Assembly (NCBI GenBank): GCA_029216955.1
Contig: JANAVB010044018.1
Span: 1,465,121 to 1,529,120 of the forward strand
Reading direction: 5' to 3'
Length of the DNA: 64,000 nucleotides
Source of the DNA: Iris pallida
Lineage: Eukaryota > Streptophyta > Magnoliopsida > Asparagales > Iridaceae
Shown here: positions 35,263 through 46,572 of the stretch, in pieces
Layout of the letters: each line of letters begins with the position of its first letter
Numbering within the stretch: position 1 is the first letter of the stretch
The notes under the pieces: generated by a model
Database searches by the model: none
Seen by the model: the letters and a program-made list of their open reading frames with translations, nothing else
What the model was told of the DNA's origin: nothing
Program-made: the position numbers and the translations under genes

Positions 35263-36054
35263 CTCGTCTCCTTGGAACATCAGATTGTCGTGGAGGTTCG
35301 GAGGAGTGCTACCTTTAGTTCCAGCAATCGCCAGTGATGTGGACGATGAATCTCCTACTGTAGCAGATTTTGTCTTTGAACGGGTACCTTAGAAAACTCC
35401 GATGGTGGGCACCCGCTTAGACGACAGTCTCTTAGTCATAGTGGTTGAAATCTTCGGGCTGGAAACATTTATCTTCTTTCCTCTCCCATCGGCGGTGATT
35501 TTCTGAGCAGAGTTACAGGAGACGACGGGAAGTGCCTCATCTTCTGAACATAGTTGTTACAGTCTTTGGAAGACGGACTGCCGGTCTTCTCATACCGTCG
35601 CGTTATTGCAACAACAGTTGACGATGAATTGGGTGCAGTGACGTCTGTGGGAGGACTCTTTGCACCCCGAGGCACCTTCTCTTTCCTTGCGTTTGTGGAG
35701 GATGGCCTCACGCAAGTCAGATGGGTCCGGAGCGACCATGTTTGCTCCCTGGATTTTGGGAGACTTTTGGGAACCTCTCTGTCCGTTTGCCACCGGGGGC
35801 TGGACTCGAGTGGTTCTGTACAACTTCCCATCAGAGGCCCGCATAACAGTATGTGGAACGCTCGGATGGTCAGAGGTCGGATCAGCATACCGAGCTTGCC
35901 AAGCTCGTGCTGCCATAGACTTCTTTACTCTAGTGCGTGAGGGCACATAGTAGAAAGAGTCTAAGTGGTGCTGGAGAGAGTCAGACATGTCTTCCGGGGA
36001 GCACGAGAGATCAGAACCATAGGAGAGGCGGTCGAAGACTGAGCCGCGTGGAGC

Positions 36055-36320
36055 AGGTAGCATGCGGCTGAAATCAATAGTCTTCATGCGGCTGGCAGTC
36101 GTAGCTGCATAGGTCTTCTCCATGCGGCTGGAAATCCTAGCCGCATGGGTGTTCTCCATGCGGCTGGAAATTCTGGCCGCATGAGTGTTATACATTTGGC
36201 TGGAAATCCTGGCCGCATGTGTGTTATGCATTTGGCTGGCAGTTTTGACCGCATGGTCATCTTTCATGCGGCTGGCAATCTTGGCCGCATGAGTCTTCAT
36301 TTTACGGCTAGTGCCTTTGT
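36055..36320 (-). repeat. Tandem inverted repeats of the GCCGCATG motif in element A gag
   Basis: About seven units of about 36 bp. On plus they read CATGCGGCTGG, a short loop (AAATCCT or similar) and AGCCGCATG or GGCCGCATG. CATGCGGC and GCCGCATG are exact inverted copies, giving an 8-bp stem around an 11-base loop in the best units (for example 36122-36148). Some units have one arm changed (CATTTGGCTGG). Confidence 0.85.
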
Positions 36321-36692
36321 TCGGTTTCTTCCTGGAGCACATAGAATCACTCTTTGCCCCTGTAAGTCCAGTATTGTAGTGCTTTCCTCTGCCGAACTTG
36401 GGGACAGCAGAGTCCTCTATGGCTTGAAGTGGGGCCGCATGAGAGTCGCCTTCGCCGTCTTAGACAGCTGAGAGTACTCCGTCCAGAGCTTGGAAAGGAG
36501 CAAATGACTTTGGCCTCCACTCTTTGCGAGCCTTCTTTGTGCGGGTTCGCTTCTGGACTGGGCCAGTGCTTCCTTCAGAGAGCATTTCTTCAAACGCCTG
36601 TTGGTCGAAGCGGACGACCATCTTCTGTTGTGTGGAGCCAAGTTTGGCTGCATCTGATTGCATCACCAACTCCTCAGCCGTGAAAAAGTTTG

Positions 36693-36710
36693 TCCCCAGC
36701 AGAGTCGCCA
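36693..36710 (-). promoter_or_regulatory. Primer-binding site of element A
   Basis: Minus-strand TGGCGACTCTGCTGGGGA, identical to that of element C, three bases from the LTR end. The gag ATG uses its first two bases, so primer site and gag start overlap. Confidence 0.85.
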
Positions 36711-36713
36711 TCG

Positions 36714-37943
36714 TGTTTGCTATTGATTTGTAAAAGAATAGAACAATTATCGGAGGACTGAACTTAGACTCACAATACAAACTCGCTTGTACAAAGAAAG
36801 CCTAGGGACGAAAACCTAGGTACAACAATCTAAGTACAATTGTCTATTTTAGATTCTGGGAGGTGACGATAGAGGCTCGGGAAAGCGATGGCAGCTCTGC
36901 CTTACTCCTTGGACGATCGGATGCAGCCTTGGCTCTAGAGAAGAAGTACTTGGCGTTGATGAAGAAATGCTCTCTTTGTTCTCTCCGTATGCTCCTCTCT
37001 CCTTTCGATCTCTGTATACTTTCTCTCTGATTCTCTCTCTGGATCCGGGCCGGGGTCCTCTCTCCTCTCTCTCTGTCCTCGTGTGTCTCTGTTGCAAGGA
37101 AATGACACCTTGCTATTTATAAGAGTGGGGGGCATCATTAGGGTTTTACAATGATTGCCCATTCTACAAAGTCGGCGGTCTGAAAGTTAATTAATCTGGG
37201 CCATCCATCTTACATATAATAGATTTAAGCAATTAATGTGACTGCATTAAATCTATGTGGACAATAAATGTTGATTGCCATGAATATTTGCGACTTGTAA
37301 TGGCCTACCACGTGTCTAATTTGCTCGATTTGATTTGATTTGGGCACTTATTGCAAGAAATCTGATTAGGATTTGTTAACACCCACAATTCCAGGAAGAT
37401 AAGATTGCCACGTGTCTCAATCATCTTGGCAGAGCCGTAGATAAGTAGGCCACATGAGGCTACATGGCCGCATGAAGATGGGCAGCCGTATGGGGATGAA
37501 CAGCCGCATGAAGATGGGCAGCCGCATGGGAGTGGGCAGCCGCATGCTGATGGGCGACCGCATAAGAGATGCAGTCGCATGCTGATGGGCGGCCGCAAAA
37601 AGGATACAGCCGCATGAAGATGGGCGGCCGTAGCCGCATGCCTCGGGATTAAATGGATTCTGCCAGCTGTAAGAAGATTTTCTCCTCTTCCCTAGGGATG
37701 CGCCATTACGTCAGTCATTATTGCGCCTTTTTGTCAGAGCTATCATTTGTCAGAGCTGTCAGCCGTCATGACATTAAATGCAGCAAAAGACGAAGGGAAG
37801 AGCTGTTGAAAGCCACGTGGCTCCTCTCTAGGCCGCATGTAATTATTCGAGATGCATAGACTCTTGAGCCGCATGGGCTCTCTGAGCCGCATGGGGACTC
37901 TTGGCCGCATGAACCTTTCTTTATTCTTTTCCATGCTTCTACA
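36714..37943 (-). repeat. 5' LTR of element A
   Basis: TGTTTGCTATTG to CATGCTTCTACA on plus. Minus-strand TATA at 37121-37113. The GCCGCAT cluster lies at 37440-37915 (ten exact copies by hand count), upstream of the TATA box on the sense strand. It differs from the 3' LTR by substitutions and several indels, more than the LTRs of C differ from each other, as expected from nesting. Confidence 0.93.
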
Positions 37944-37948
37944 AACTC

Positions 37949-38302
37949 ATAGTGCAGTACCTTTATAGCAATAGTTCTATGGTAGGTGTCAGTAAAGTTA
38001 GTATTTGTACCAATGGTAAAAGGAAGAGTAGAGTATCAGTTGTGATTCTAGGAGTTGGTATTAGTGTCATCATGTATGTTTTATATATGTGTATCAATGT
38101 AGGAATAGGCATCATGTATGTGGGTGTGTTGTATGGTATCAATGGTCATTAGCAGAGGATGGGTGAAAATGTTCTGTATGGGTATTATAATACATAGAGG
38201 CAGGTGATGTAGTATCAAAGGTGAAGTGAGGTATAATATGGGAGTTTCATGTATATCATGCAGTAAGAGTCTCAATATTAGAGGTAGCAATAGTGTGTTA
38301 GT
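37949..38302 (+). other. Element E internal DNA, island 2 (non-coding)
   Basis: Lies between the AACTC duplication of A and the LTR of F. AT-rich with many GTATCA and ATGTATG stretches, similar in style to 48954-49157 and 58756-59260. No coding potential that I can support. Assigned to E by position. Confidence 0.5.
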
Positions 38303-40722
38303 TGTCACGCCCCGACCCGGGAAATTATTCGTCCTCACATCGATTTTACCGAATTATTCGTCCTTGTTGAGGCGTGATGCTGTAAGAGTCTGGAGTTGCA
38401 CTCATACAAGACAAGATGACAAGTTATCAAATGATTATCTTTGATTTGATATTTAGCAGCGGAAGTAAACAGAGTCACAATTGAGTTTCACAGAGTATAA
38501 GAAACAATTCTCTTTATTCAAAAAATAGTGCAACATTACAAAGGATTTCAATAACCCAAATGAATCATGCCATGTTGGCTTACAACACTCAGATTCTCTC
38601 TTGCCCACAAAGGATTTCACCGTTCCATACATCATGTCTTCTATATCTCGACCGTATCATGCCGTTGCAAGTCCGAGCGTCAAAGCGATCGCACGCCTCA
38701 AAATGCTACGACATTCCATGCCTTAGCACGTTCAAGCAAAGCTCCACCGCAAGCAATCAATTCCCTGCATCCTACAAGCAATCTGGTGGGGGATCAATAC
38801 TAATCCTCTCATGTACTGATATTGACCCACTTTACTAAACTGACATTAAGTAATGTATTGATTCATGCAGCATACAAGTTAGTGATCTTTCTATCTTTGC
38901 CTTAGGATCGATTTCATGACATATTCGAAAGCAGTAAAGCATGTTATTCATGGCAAGCATGTTATTTTGATTCGCATAAGCAAGCAAGCAACTAATATCA
39001 ATCTCGTGTTGTTTCGTGACTTCTTACCAGCATCGACGCACTCACCCTTGCCCGATGCCAGGTGAATATGCTTACCATCTTTCCCTGTCATGTTATAAGT
39101 GATCTTGTGCAGGATGTTTGTGTTCCTATACTTTCAGCCCACCGTTCTTTAACTATATGAAGGTCGTTTGCATATTCACGCTAGAATGGACTAACTTGTT
39201 TCTCTTTCTAAATTGGGTAACCTGACGTCCTCCCCGTACGGGTTGCTAGCCACCAAGTATCCAAAGGACGCCAAACTTACTATCAATTGTGGCTTTTCAT
39301 ATCAGTAGCAGATTGCAATTCATATCCAAAAGATGTGCACCAACAATGATTATACATCCCTCCTAGGCCGAACGGTCCCGGTGCCCCGGCCAATAACTCG
39401 TTCGAGGGAATTCGCTACACACCCGTGCATGGGCAATATCTCAAGTCCATTCGAGAATGCAATGCGTCTTACTCAAACAACCAAACATAATCTTGAGTCT
39501 GAAACTCCGACTTCGCATCATCTCGTATTTCTCTACTTTTCAATGTTCTCACTCTTTCTTTCTTTTTCTATGTTCTCAATCTTTCTTTCTATGTTACACA
39601 TTCTTTGTACGATTTTATTCTTCATTTCAGTGTTCTATGGCACCATGTCCCAATTTAATGTTCCTCAAATGAACGACCCGAAGGTCCCGAACATTCAGAG
39701 GCACCATGCCATATTCGACAGTTCCATCATATTCATGTCATAACTATTCTCTATGCAACAAAGCCATCTTTTATGATTCTCGTGCACGTACGCACGCTTT
39801 GACACAATTGTTCTCTATTCTTTGAGTCATACATGCGATGCATGCCTCGATACTGTAATTTCATGTTTTATGCCTTGCTGTTCAATGTTCATGGCTCGTG
39901 CACTAGGGCACTCGCCTCTATAGCCTTTCAATGTGCTAGCCTTCTAACTCGTGCATGGGGGCACAAAATAACTAGTACACTAAGGCACTTGCTGATACAG
40001 TTATCCCATGTTCTTATGGCTTGCGTACCAAGGTGTTCGTCGTTGCGGTATTTCGATGTTCAATAGCGACTCGTACATTTGATGCACATTTTATTTCAAT
40101 TGTTCTATCTAGTGTTCGACCCGCATTACGATATCTCTCAATCGAGCCATGCCCGTGCTCTTGATAGGTTAACTTAGCATACAATGGTACATTTTACTTT
40201 GGCATGACGGAGTAGGAAATAAGGGTCGAAGTCCTTCCACATTAATCCGACATGCCTTATCGTTTTGCCGAACCGATGCGGCTCGATTTCATAATTTTGT
40301 TTGTACGACTAACTCTTCTAACTTAGCCATTCGAGCACTTCATGTTGCGTTGAACTACTCGACTGATTCGGCCTACCGTGCCCTTGCCTCAGTCCGTTGC
40401 GAGGTGATGCTTTGGTTTTGTGGACTCTGTTGCAAATGAGACAAAATGTTAACCTCTTATATTTCAGCGTAAATGCATAGCCTGCACACGAAACCAACTA
40501 AAATCAATATTCGTTCGAATTGGACTTGTGCGTTGCATCGAATCGATTTCTTAGAATCTTCGAACCGGCTGAATACTTTCTCTCGGGCCAACTTAACACT
40601 TGCATCAATCTTACTCGATGCATTCCTTGGGTCAACGTAACTCTTTGCATCGATTTGCATCGATATATATTTTGGGTCAAAGCAACTCTTTGAGTTAACG
40701 ACTCATCGTGCGGAGTGAGACA
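38303..40722 (-). repeat. 3' LTR of element F
   Basis: Plus-strand ends TGTCACGCCCCGACC and GGAGTGAGACA. On minus it begins TGTCTCACTCCGCACG, the usual start of Tekay/Del-type LTRs. Aligns throughout with 46573-48953. Short open stretches inside (39333-39743, 39833-40066) also exist in the other LTR in part and are not genes. Confidence 0.87.
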
Positions 40723-41569
40723 TTACATAATATACCACTCAAAAGAAGGTTCGTCCTCGGACCGAAACCAACACTCAATTCCAAATGTTTCTCTAGATAA
40801 TTTCATGATCTCGTCTCACCATTGTTTGGATCATACAACTTAGTTTGGATTCATATGCATATTTTTGGAGTCCCATTAATATATACATTTCAGCAAAACT
40901 CGGTTGTAGGAAATTAGAACCAAGCAAATATGTAACTTTTCAATCCTCAAGTACTTGCCATCTCATGCTCTCGATCAGACTTATCTCTAGAGATTGTTCT
41001 CGAAATTATATCACATATGCATATTCGATGCATACATGATCATCCAACAAGGTCGCGGCACGCGATGCGATTTAAAGATCATATTTTTTATTTTGTAAGT
41101 TTTCACACTGACCATCAATACCATGCATTGCATCAAGCCATCGTGCATCCGATCGCAACGAGCCTTCGTAATGTCTTGCATTCGAAGTCCCTGTCCAACC
41201 ACTTTGCAACTCATCTCGATACGGTTTTCCTTTGTTGACTTGCAAACACATTAACATTTAGGGTTACGCCCGCTAGGTGACTTACCTAGACACCGTGCTT
41301 AAATTCTTCTGATTCAACTTTAAATTGACGTTGCACAAAGGCCACAATCTATCCGACACAAAAGTTCGATTCGTGTCGATGATGCTTAAAGGCAACGGTC
41401 TCTCCGACAAAATTGTTTATATGAGTTGACAGTGCTCAAAGGCAACGGTCGCTCCGACAAAATATTTTTACGATGCGTCTTATGTTCGATTCTGTCTCGT
41501 AATATCGAATGTAAGTTTGATTCACGCAAGCTCAATTGCTAAGTGAATCCAAATTCAACGACACAATTC
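40723..41569 (-). other. Element F internal DNA, 3' part (non-coding)
   Basis: Contains the polypurine-side motif and short tandem units around GGCAACGGTCTCTCCGACAAAA (two adjacent copies at about 41392-41465, plus a diverged third). No coding region seen. Confidence 0.6.
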
Positions 41570-44176
41570 GAAAGTGTCACGCCCAGAACCGGAATACTGG
41601 AGAGCGGGGGACAGACACAGCCAGCTACGTACATTGAAGTGCAACCTACCTCGTAATACGGTCATGGCTGTCTAGATGCATGAGAGTTTATCTACAAGCC
41701 ATCAGTCTCTTATGGTCGAGAACAAGCCTAGTGTCTCAATCTTAAACAAGCAAATAATTGTACAAGATGTTAGATCATCAGACGTAAAAAGTAAGGCGTC
41801 CCAAATATTACATATTCAGATGATCATTAAGCTAGTCATACAAAATGTGAGACTATCAATAGTTAAGTCATACATGGTCAACCCTAGGATTTGTCAATCA
41901 TGTTACAGCCCTTAGGCAAACAGAATTTAAGTTTCAACACGAGCTAACACTTGCTCGACGGCTAAACGCCTCAAAAGAATAATTTATAATAGAGTGGGAG
42001 AGCAAAATAAGAAACCCACTCGTTGCCAGGATTACGTCTGGTGTTCACCATCTGGCTGATAAGCAGGAAGATCCTCGAGTATCACTCCAAAATCTGGCCA
42101 TACAAAACCAGCTGGGTCAGACCCCAGAATGAGCAAGTACCATAAGAGAAGTTTTATTAAGGAACTAAAACCAGCAGATAATAAATAAAAATAAATAAAT
42201 AAACATGCTTAAATGACAAGAAGACAGGGTTAGAATAAAATAATAGCTTGCATTATGAAAATAAGAGGCGAAATATAAATTCCTATGTTAACCACAAGGC
42301 AAGCATTCAGGCACGGCCAATCAAGTCTTACGGCTTGCTATCGTTAGCTAACTAGGGTGATCATAGGCCTAGTTACTAATGAGATGCATTTGAGATATTT
42401 CCGAGTCACAAGCCCTGCAGCTATCCAGGTTATCCAGGAGAAGTTGCTTAAAGTTATTAAGAGTTTAGAGAATCATTAAGTGACTTGGAGTGCAACACAC
42501 GACAGTGTGCTGTAGCACTTATGATTTCAAGAAGTGCCCTACATAATAATAGGCTAGAAATGTGCCCTACTCGTCGGCAGGCTACAAGTCCACTCATGTG
42601 TGGCCGGGATAACGTGATCGCCTGTAACTGGGAAAACCTCTCTATATGAACTACTTGATCAATCTAGTCATTGACCTAGTCAGATTCATCATGAATCCCT
42701 GACCGTGGTAACCAGGAATCCATGTCCTACACATGATACAGGGCGAGACATGTAGCTTGTACAATCACAATCAAGAAAAATCAACCACGGTGTCAAGAAA
42801 ATTGTTACTTAGCAAGTCAGGGTAGCTGTCGCAATAGCCCTTCAAAATTATTATGTCATATCGGGTTACTTGTTACTTGTCAAGGTTACTTGTCAGGAGT
42901 GCGCCTCGACGGGCCACTATCAAGATTATCATACCGTGTTCATGTCATGATCAATACCGGGAAGTCATGCTATAATCAACAAGTTATCGAGCCGGGCTAT
43001 CCCAAGATAGGTCAAGTGCAAGTTACATGCAAGATCACAGGCATATACAACAAGAACTAGGAGAACATGCATGGGGGGGCAAGGAAAGGGGTATCATGGC
43101 AACAAATGGTGCTGGTCAAGTAGCACCAGGAAAATGACAGGTGGCGCCTGAGCGGTGTTGTACCAGGCTTAGTACGCCAGGCACTGGGGTACGTCGGGTC
43201 AGGTTGCGCCAGGCACTGGGGTGTGCCGGGCACTGGGGTGCGCCGGGTCAGGTTGCGCCATGTACTAGGGTACACCGGGCACTGGGGTGCGCCAGGTCAG
43301 GTTGCCCCAGGCACTGGGGTACGCCGGGTCAGGTTGCACCAGGGCCAAAGGGCACCTGGGCTAGGTTGCGCCAAGCTGGGGTGCACCGGGTCAGGTTATG
43401 CTAGGGCAAAAGGGCATCTGGGCTAGGTTGCGCCAGGCTGGGGTGCACCGGGTACTGTTCTTTTCTCCAAACAGCAAAAAAGAACCCATGGAACCCGAAA
43501 ACTTTAAAATGCCATGACTTACTCAAAACAAGTCCCAATTGAGACTTCCAAGGGTCTAAACTGCATAGATCGAGATTTCCTATAGTCGAAGATGACTAGT
43601 TTTAGGAAATACCAAGCTTTAATATATCAAAACCAAGAAAAACAAAAAATATATTAAAACTTAGATCTACAAAAATCCATTCATCAAAATCGAAAATGCC
43701 AAGTTCTAAAGAGGCTTAGAATCAAGTGGAGAAGAGTATGGAAAAATAAAATAGAAGATCCATCATGAAGCAAGATTGCACTTGCCTAGGGTTTCTTTGG
43801 TGGGTGGGAGGAGTAATGGAGAAGAAGGAGGAGTAAATAAAAGAGTTATGGAGGAGAGAGAGAGAGAGGAGTTGGTTTTTATATAAACCCTCCTCATCTC
43901 AAACCAAGACGAACCTAGCCAAGCGAAGAATAAACTAAGTAAGCCAATATGAACCAAAATAAACCAAGATGATCTAAGATAAACCAAGACCAAAACCAAG
44001 TCAAAAGTGCCAAGACCAAGCCAAGTCATGTTGAACCAAACCAAATAAACCAAGGTAAGATTAAACCAAGACTAAGCTAAGCAAGACAAGTCTAACTACA
44101 ATCCACCTGACAAATGTCAGAAATTCGTAAACGTACAATAAAAATACGTATAACAAAAAATGGGAGTGACAGAAAG
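41570..44176 (-). mobile_element. Solo LTR H with GAAAG target-site duplication
   Basis: LTR 41575-44171, beginning TGTCACGCCCAGAACC and ending GGGAGTGACA on plus, flanked by GAAAG at 41570-41574 and 44172-44176. No second LTR or internal region, so this is a solo LTR left by intra-element recombination inside element F. A TATA-like TTTATATAAA at about 43877-43886, followed on the minus strand by a CT-rich leader, suggests minus orientation. It carries a GC-rich minisatellite at 43141-43460. Confidence 0.9.
43141..43460. repeat. GC-rich minisatellite inside solo LTR H
   Basis: About nine imperfect copies of a unit around GCACTGGGGTGCGCCGGGTC followed by AGGTTGCGCCAGG. Some units are truncated and some carry an extra GGCCAAAGGGCACC. 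It stands out in base composition from the AT-rich surroundings. Long readable peptides here are repeat by-products. Confidence 0.8.
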
Positions 44177-46551
44177 TCATGCTCTTACCGTTCGCTCTCC
44201 TGTGTAGCACAAATTTCGAGATCGCCTATCCGTATCACCAAGTTTGTTCGTAAAATTTCTATTTTGATCCGACCAACATAATCATTCAAGCATTCATCCG
44301 ATCAATTCTCAAAATCTGACTATATCATTCTCAGCTGAAGTTGTTTCATCAATTCTTGAAACATTTATTTGATTGTCTAGACTTATCATCAACATTCACC
44401 ATATTGTATTTGTTTTCGACGCAATTCCATATGCGACATCATATGGATCATCTTACGTGTCTGCAATATTTACTTTGATTTGACTATCAAGTCTTCTACA
44501 GTAAGTTGCCCCGAAGCTACGCTCGAAAATTATGGTTCATTAACGAAGGATAGTTACTACGAACCATGCTATATTACTTTGAAGCCAAATCATATTCTGA
44601 AGATTTCTATGGGACTACCCAAATTCGGACATAATTATTTCTATCTGCACAACTTAGGCACAACTATCCTCTGAGTAATTCATGCACTCCTATCGATGAT
44701 TCCACAATTCACGAAATATCTACTTGTATCGAGTTTGAGTCTATCTACCTTCGGTCAACACCCGAGATGTTATACGCATCGAAACAATAGTCGATGACAT
44801 ATAGTCTCGCCTTGATCAATCACAAAGTTTATGGTTAACCAGTTCGATATTCTCGTATTGCTATTTATAAAATTTTGATAATATAGGCCCATCCCATTTT
44901 TATTCTCACGTCATGCTTATGTTTTTTGTGTATCAATTTTGATAGGTCATATCAATTTCGATAGCAATAGGGTCAACTTTGAATCTGTATCAACAACGAC
45001 TTTGCTCGCATCGTATACATCCATGTTCTCAACGAACTTTTCCATACGCATTAAATCGTTTTTCCGAATCGCCACATTCAGCTATACTTTGATCGCGTAA
45101 CTGAGTTACCGATTATCCAACATCAAATTCTCAAGTACACGATCATACCCTCTATGTTTCATGTGACTTTAGTCGTACTCAAATGAGTTTCGTCTCAACA
45201 TAACCAACTATTTCTTAGGCACGATTACCTGCATCAACCAACTTTTATCGAGTTGCAGTTCGTGCGATCTGATTACAATTCATATTAACCAATATTTTAT
45301 CGAGTTTGCAATTTGTGTGTTCCGATTACCATTCACATCGACTAATATTTTCATCGAGCTCATAAGTCATGCGACTCGTTTATAACGTTCAAGTTTTCTA
45401 TCCCGCCGATTCGATTATTGCCTCAAGGCATAATCATTTCGCCAATCTCCGTCATCCAATCGACTATAAATTTCAACCGACATATCATTCCTTGATACAA
45501 GTCCACCCCATATCGTTCCAACCAATTATCGAAGAACACTTGCATCAACATAGCGTCATACAAATTTTTAATCGAATCTCGGTACTATCCCATTCATTAA
45601 AGAGAATTATTCTGCAATTTATAAAATATGTCGATGCAATCCATCGCACAAGTGGTATAGCATATACCACTCAGAAATCGAGTTATTCATCGCATAAGTG
45701 ATATGACATATACCACTAGGAAATCAAGTCATTTCTATCGCACCGTACTCGGTATGAATCAATGTTTATTTCAAGCAAACCATCCTGCGGTGATCATGCC
45801 GATCACAAACTTAGCTTTCGAATAAATCAAAATCTGACACAGTTCGACCAGTGTATACAATTCGCCAACTCAAGTTTGGTGCACAACCGAACCGATTCGT
45901 TCTTATCGATTTATAATTTTTTAGTTCCATCCGTTGTACCTCGTGCAACGATTTATTTCTGACATCTGTTGCACCTCGTGCAACGATTTATTTCCGACAT
46001 CCGTTTTACCTCGTGCAACAATTTATTTCCGACATTCATTTTCGACATCCATTATACCTCGTGCAACTATTTATTTCTGACATCCATTGTACCTCGTGCA
46101 ACGATTCATTTTTGACATTCAAAGCCAATGCTCGAATCCGTTCAATACATTCGATATCAACTTTCATGTTCATTTACTACATACAAATCATAATTTAACT
46201 CGTTGCATTTTATGCAACGAAACATCTCGCAACTTCTGTTATATCGATGTAACCAACATTTCTCATACTGACTTATTGCATTGAACAACAAATATCTTAA
46301 TTCACATTTCATAACTTGTTGTACTTGTAGCAACAATATTTCACAGCTCATTGCACTCAATGCAATGAACATTTTACGACTTTCTTAGCAAATATCATGT
46401 AATTTCCGAAATACATACGACAAAATTATATGACTTGATTAGACTTATTGTATGGAACATCCATGGCGACATCGAGTAGAGTCAAGGGTGACTCGATTAT
46501 GTTGGGCAACTTTTGGAATTGAAACGAAGCAAGCGTCCTGAGAAAATTGTA
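44177..46551 (-). other. Element F internal DNA, 5' part (non-coding)
   Basis: AT-rich, without recognisable gag. Includes several copies of an about 45-base unit with CGTGCAACGATTTATTT and GACATCCGTT at 45940-46110, and more degenerate TTGCATTGAGTGCAATGAA-like copies to 46370. Stops in all frames. Confidence 0.6.
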
Positions 46552-46569
46552 CCTAGAGCTCTGATACCA
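46552..46569 (-). promoter_or_regulatory. tRNA-iMet primer-binding site of element F
   Basis: Minus-strand TGGTATCAGAGCTCTAGG, three bases from the LTR end at 46573. TGGTATCAGAGC is the standard primer site complementary to initiator tRNA-Met. It fixes the orientation of F. Confidence 0.9.
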
Positions 46570-46572
46570 ATT

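Larger units (their letters stand above)
35268..36712 (-). pseudogene. Element A gag N-terminal part
   Basis: Begins with an ATG that overlaps the primer site (MATLLGTNFF), followed by KLGSTQQKMVVRFDQQAFEEM, clearly related to element C gag. A stop at 36462-36460 interrupts the frame. The same frame then runs 36459-35593 with tandem repeats of the THAARISSRMEN type, a Tyr/Arg-rich part (KLYRTTRVQPP) and a stop at 35590. Sequence down to 35268 is in other frames. The gene continues at 22149 on the far side of element C. Confidence 0.85.
7264..37943 (-). mobile_element. Element A: Tat-lineage Ty3/Gypsy retrotransposon with antisense PMD gene
   Basis: Minus-strand element bounded by LTRs of 1230 bp (36714-37943, 5') and 1222 bp (7264-8485, 3') and an AACTC duplication. 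Reading along the element: 5' LTR, TGGCGACTCTGCTGGGGA primer site, gag, protease, RT, RNase H, a second RNase H, integrase, a hairpin-rich spacer, an antisense plant-mobile-domain gene, a polypurine tract and the 3' LTR. The double RNase H, integrase without a chromodomain, primer site and extra ORF beyond pol are known features of the Tat/Ogre branch. It is split in gag by the nested element C (22150-35262). Without C it is about 17.6 kb. Multiple stops in gag-pol make it non-functional for its own proteins. Confidence 0.95.

Noticed and set aside
39333..39743. 136-codon frame in element F LTR
   Set aside because: Only partly open in the paired LTR at 47608-47901 and Phe/Ser-rich low complexity.
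43141..43426. Gly/Val/Arg-rich open frames
   Set aside because: Direct translation of the minisatellite in solo LTR H.
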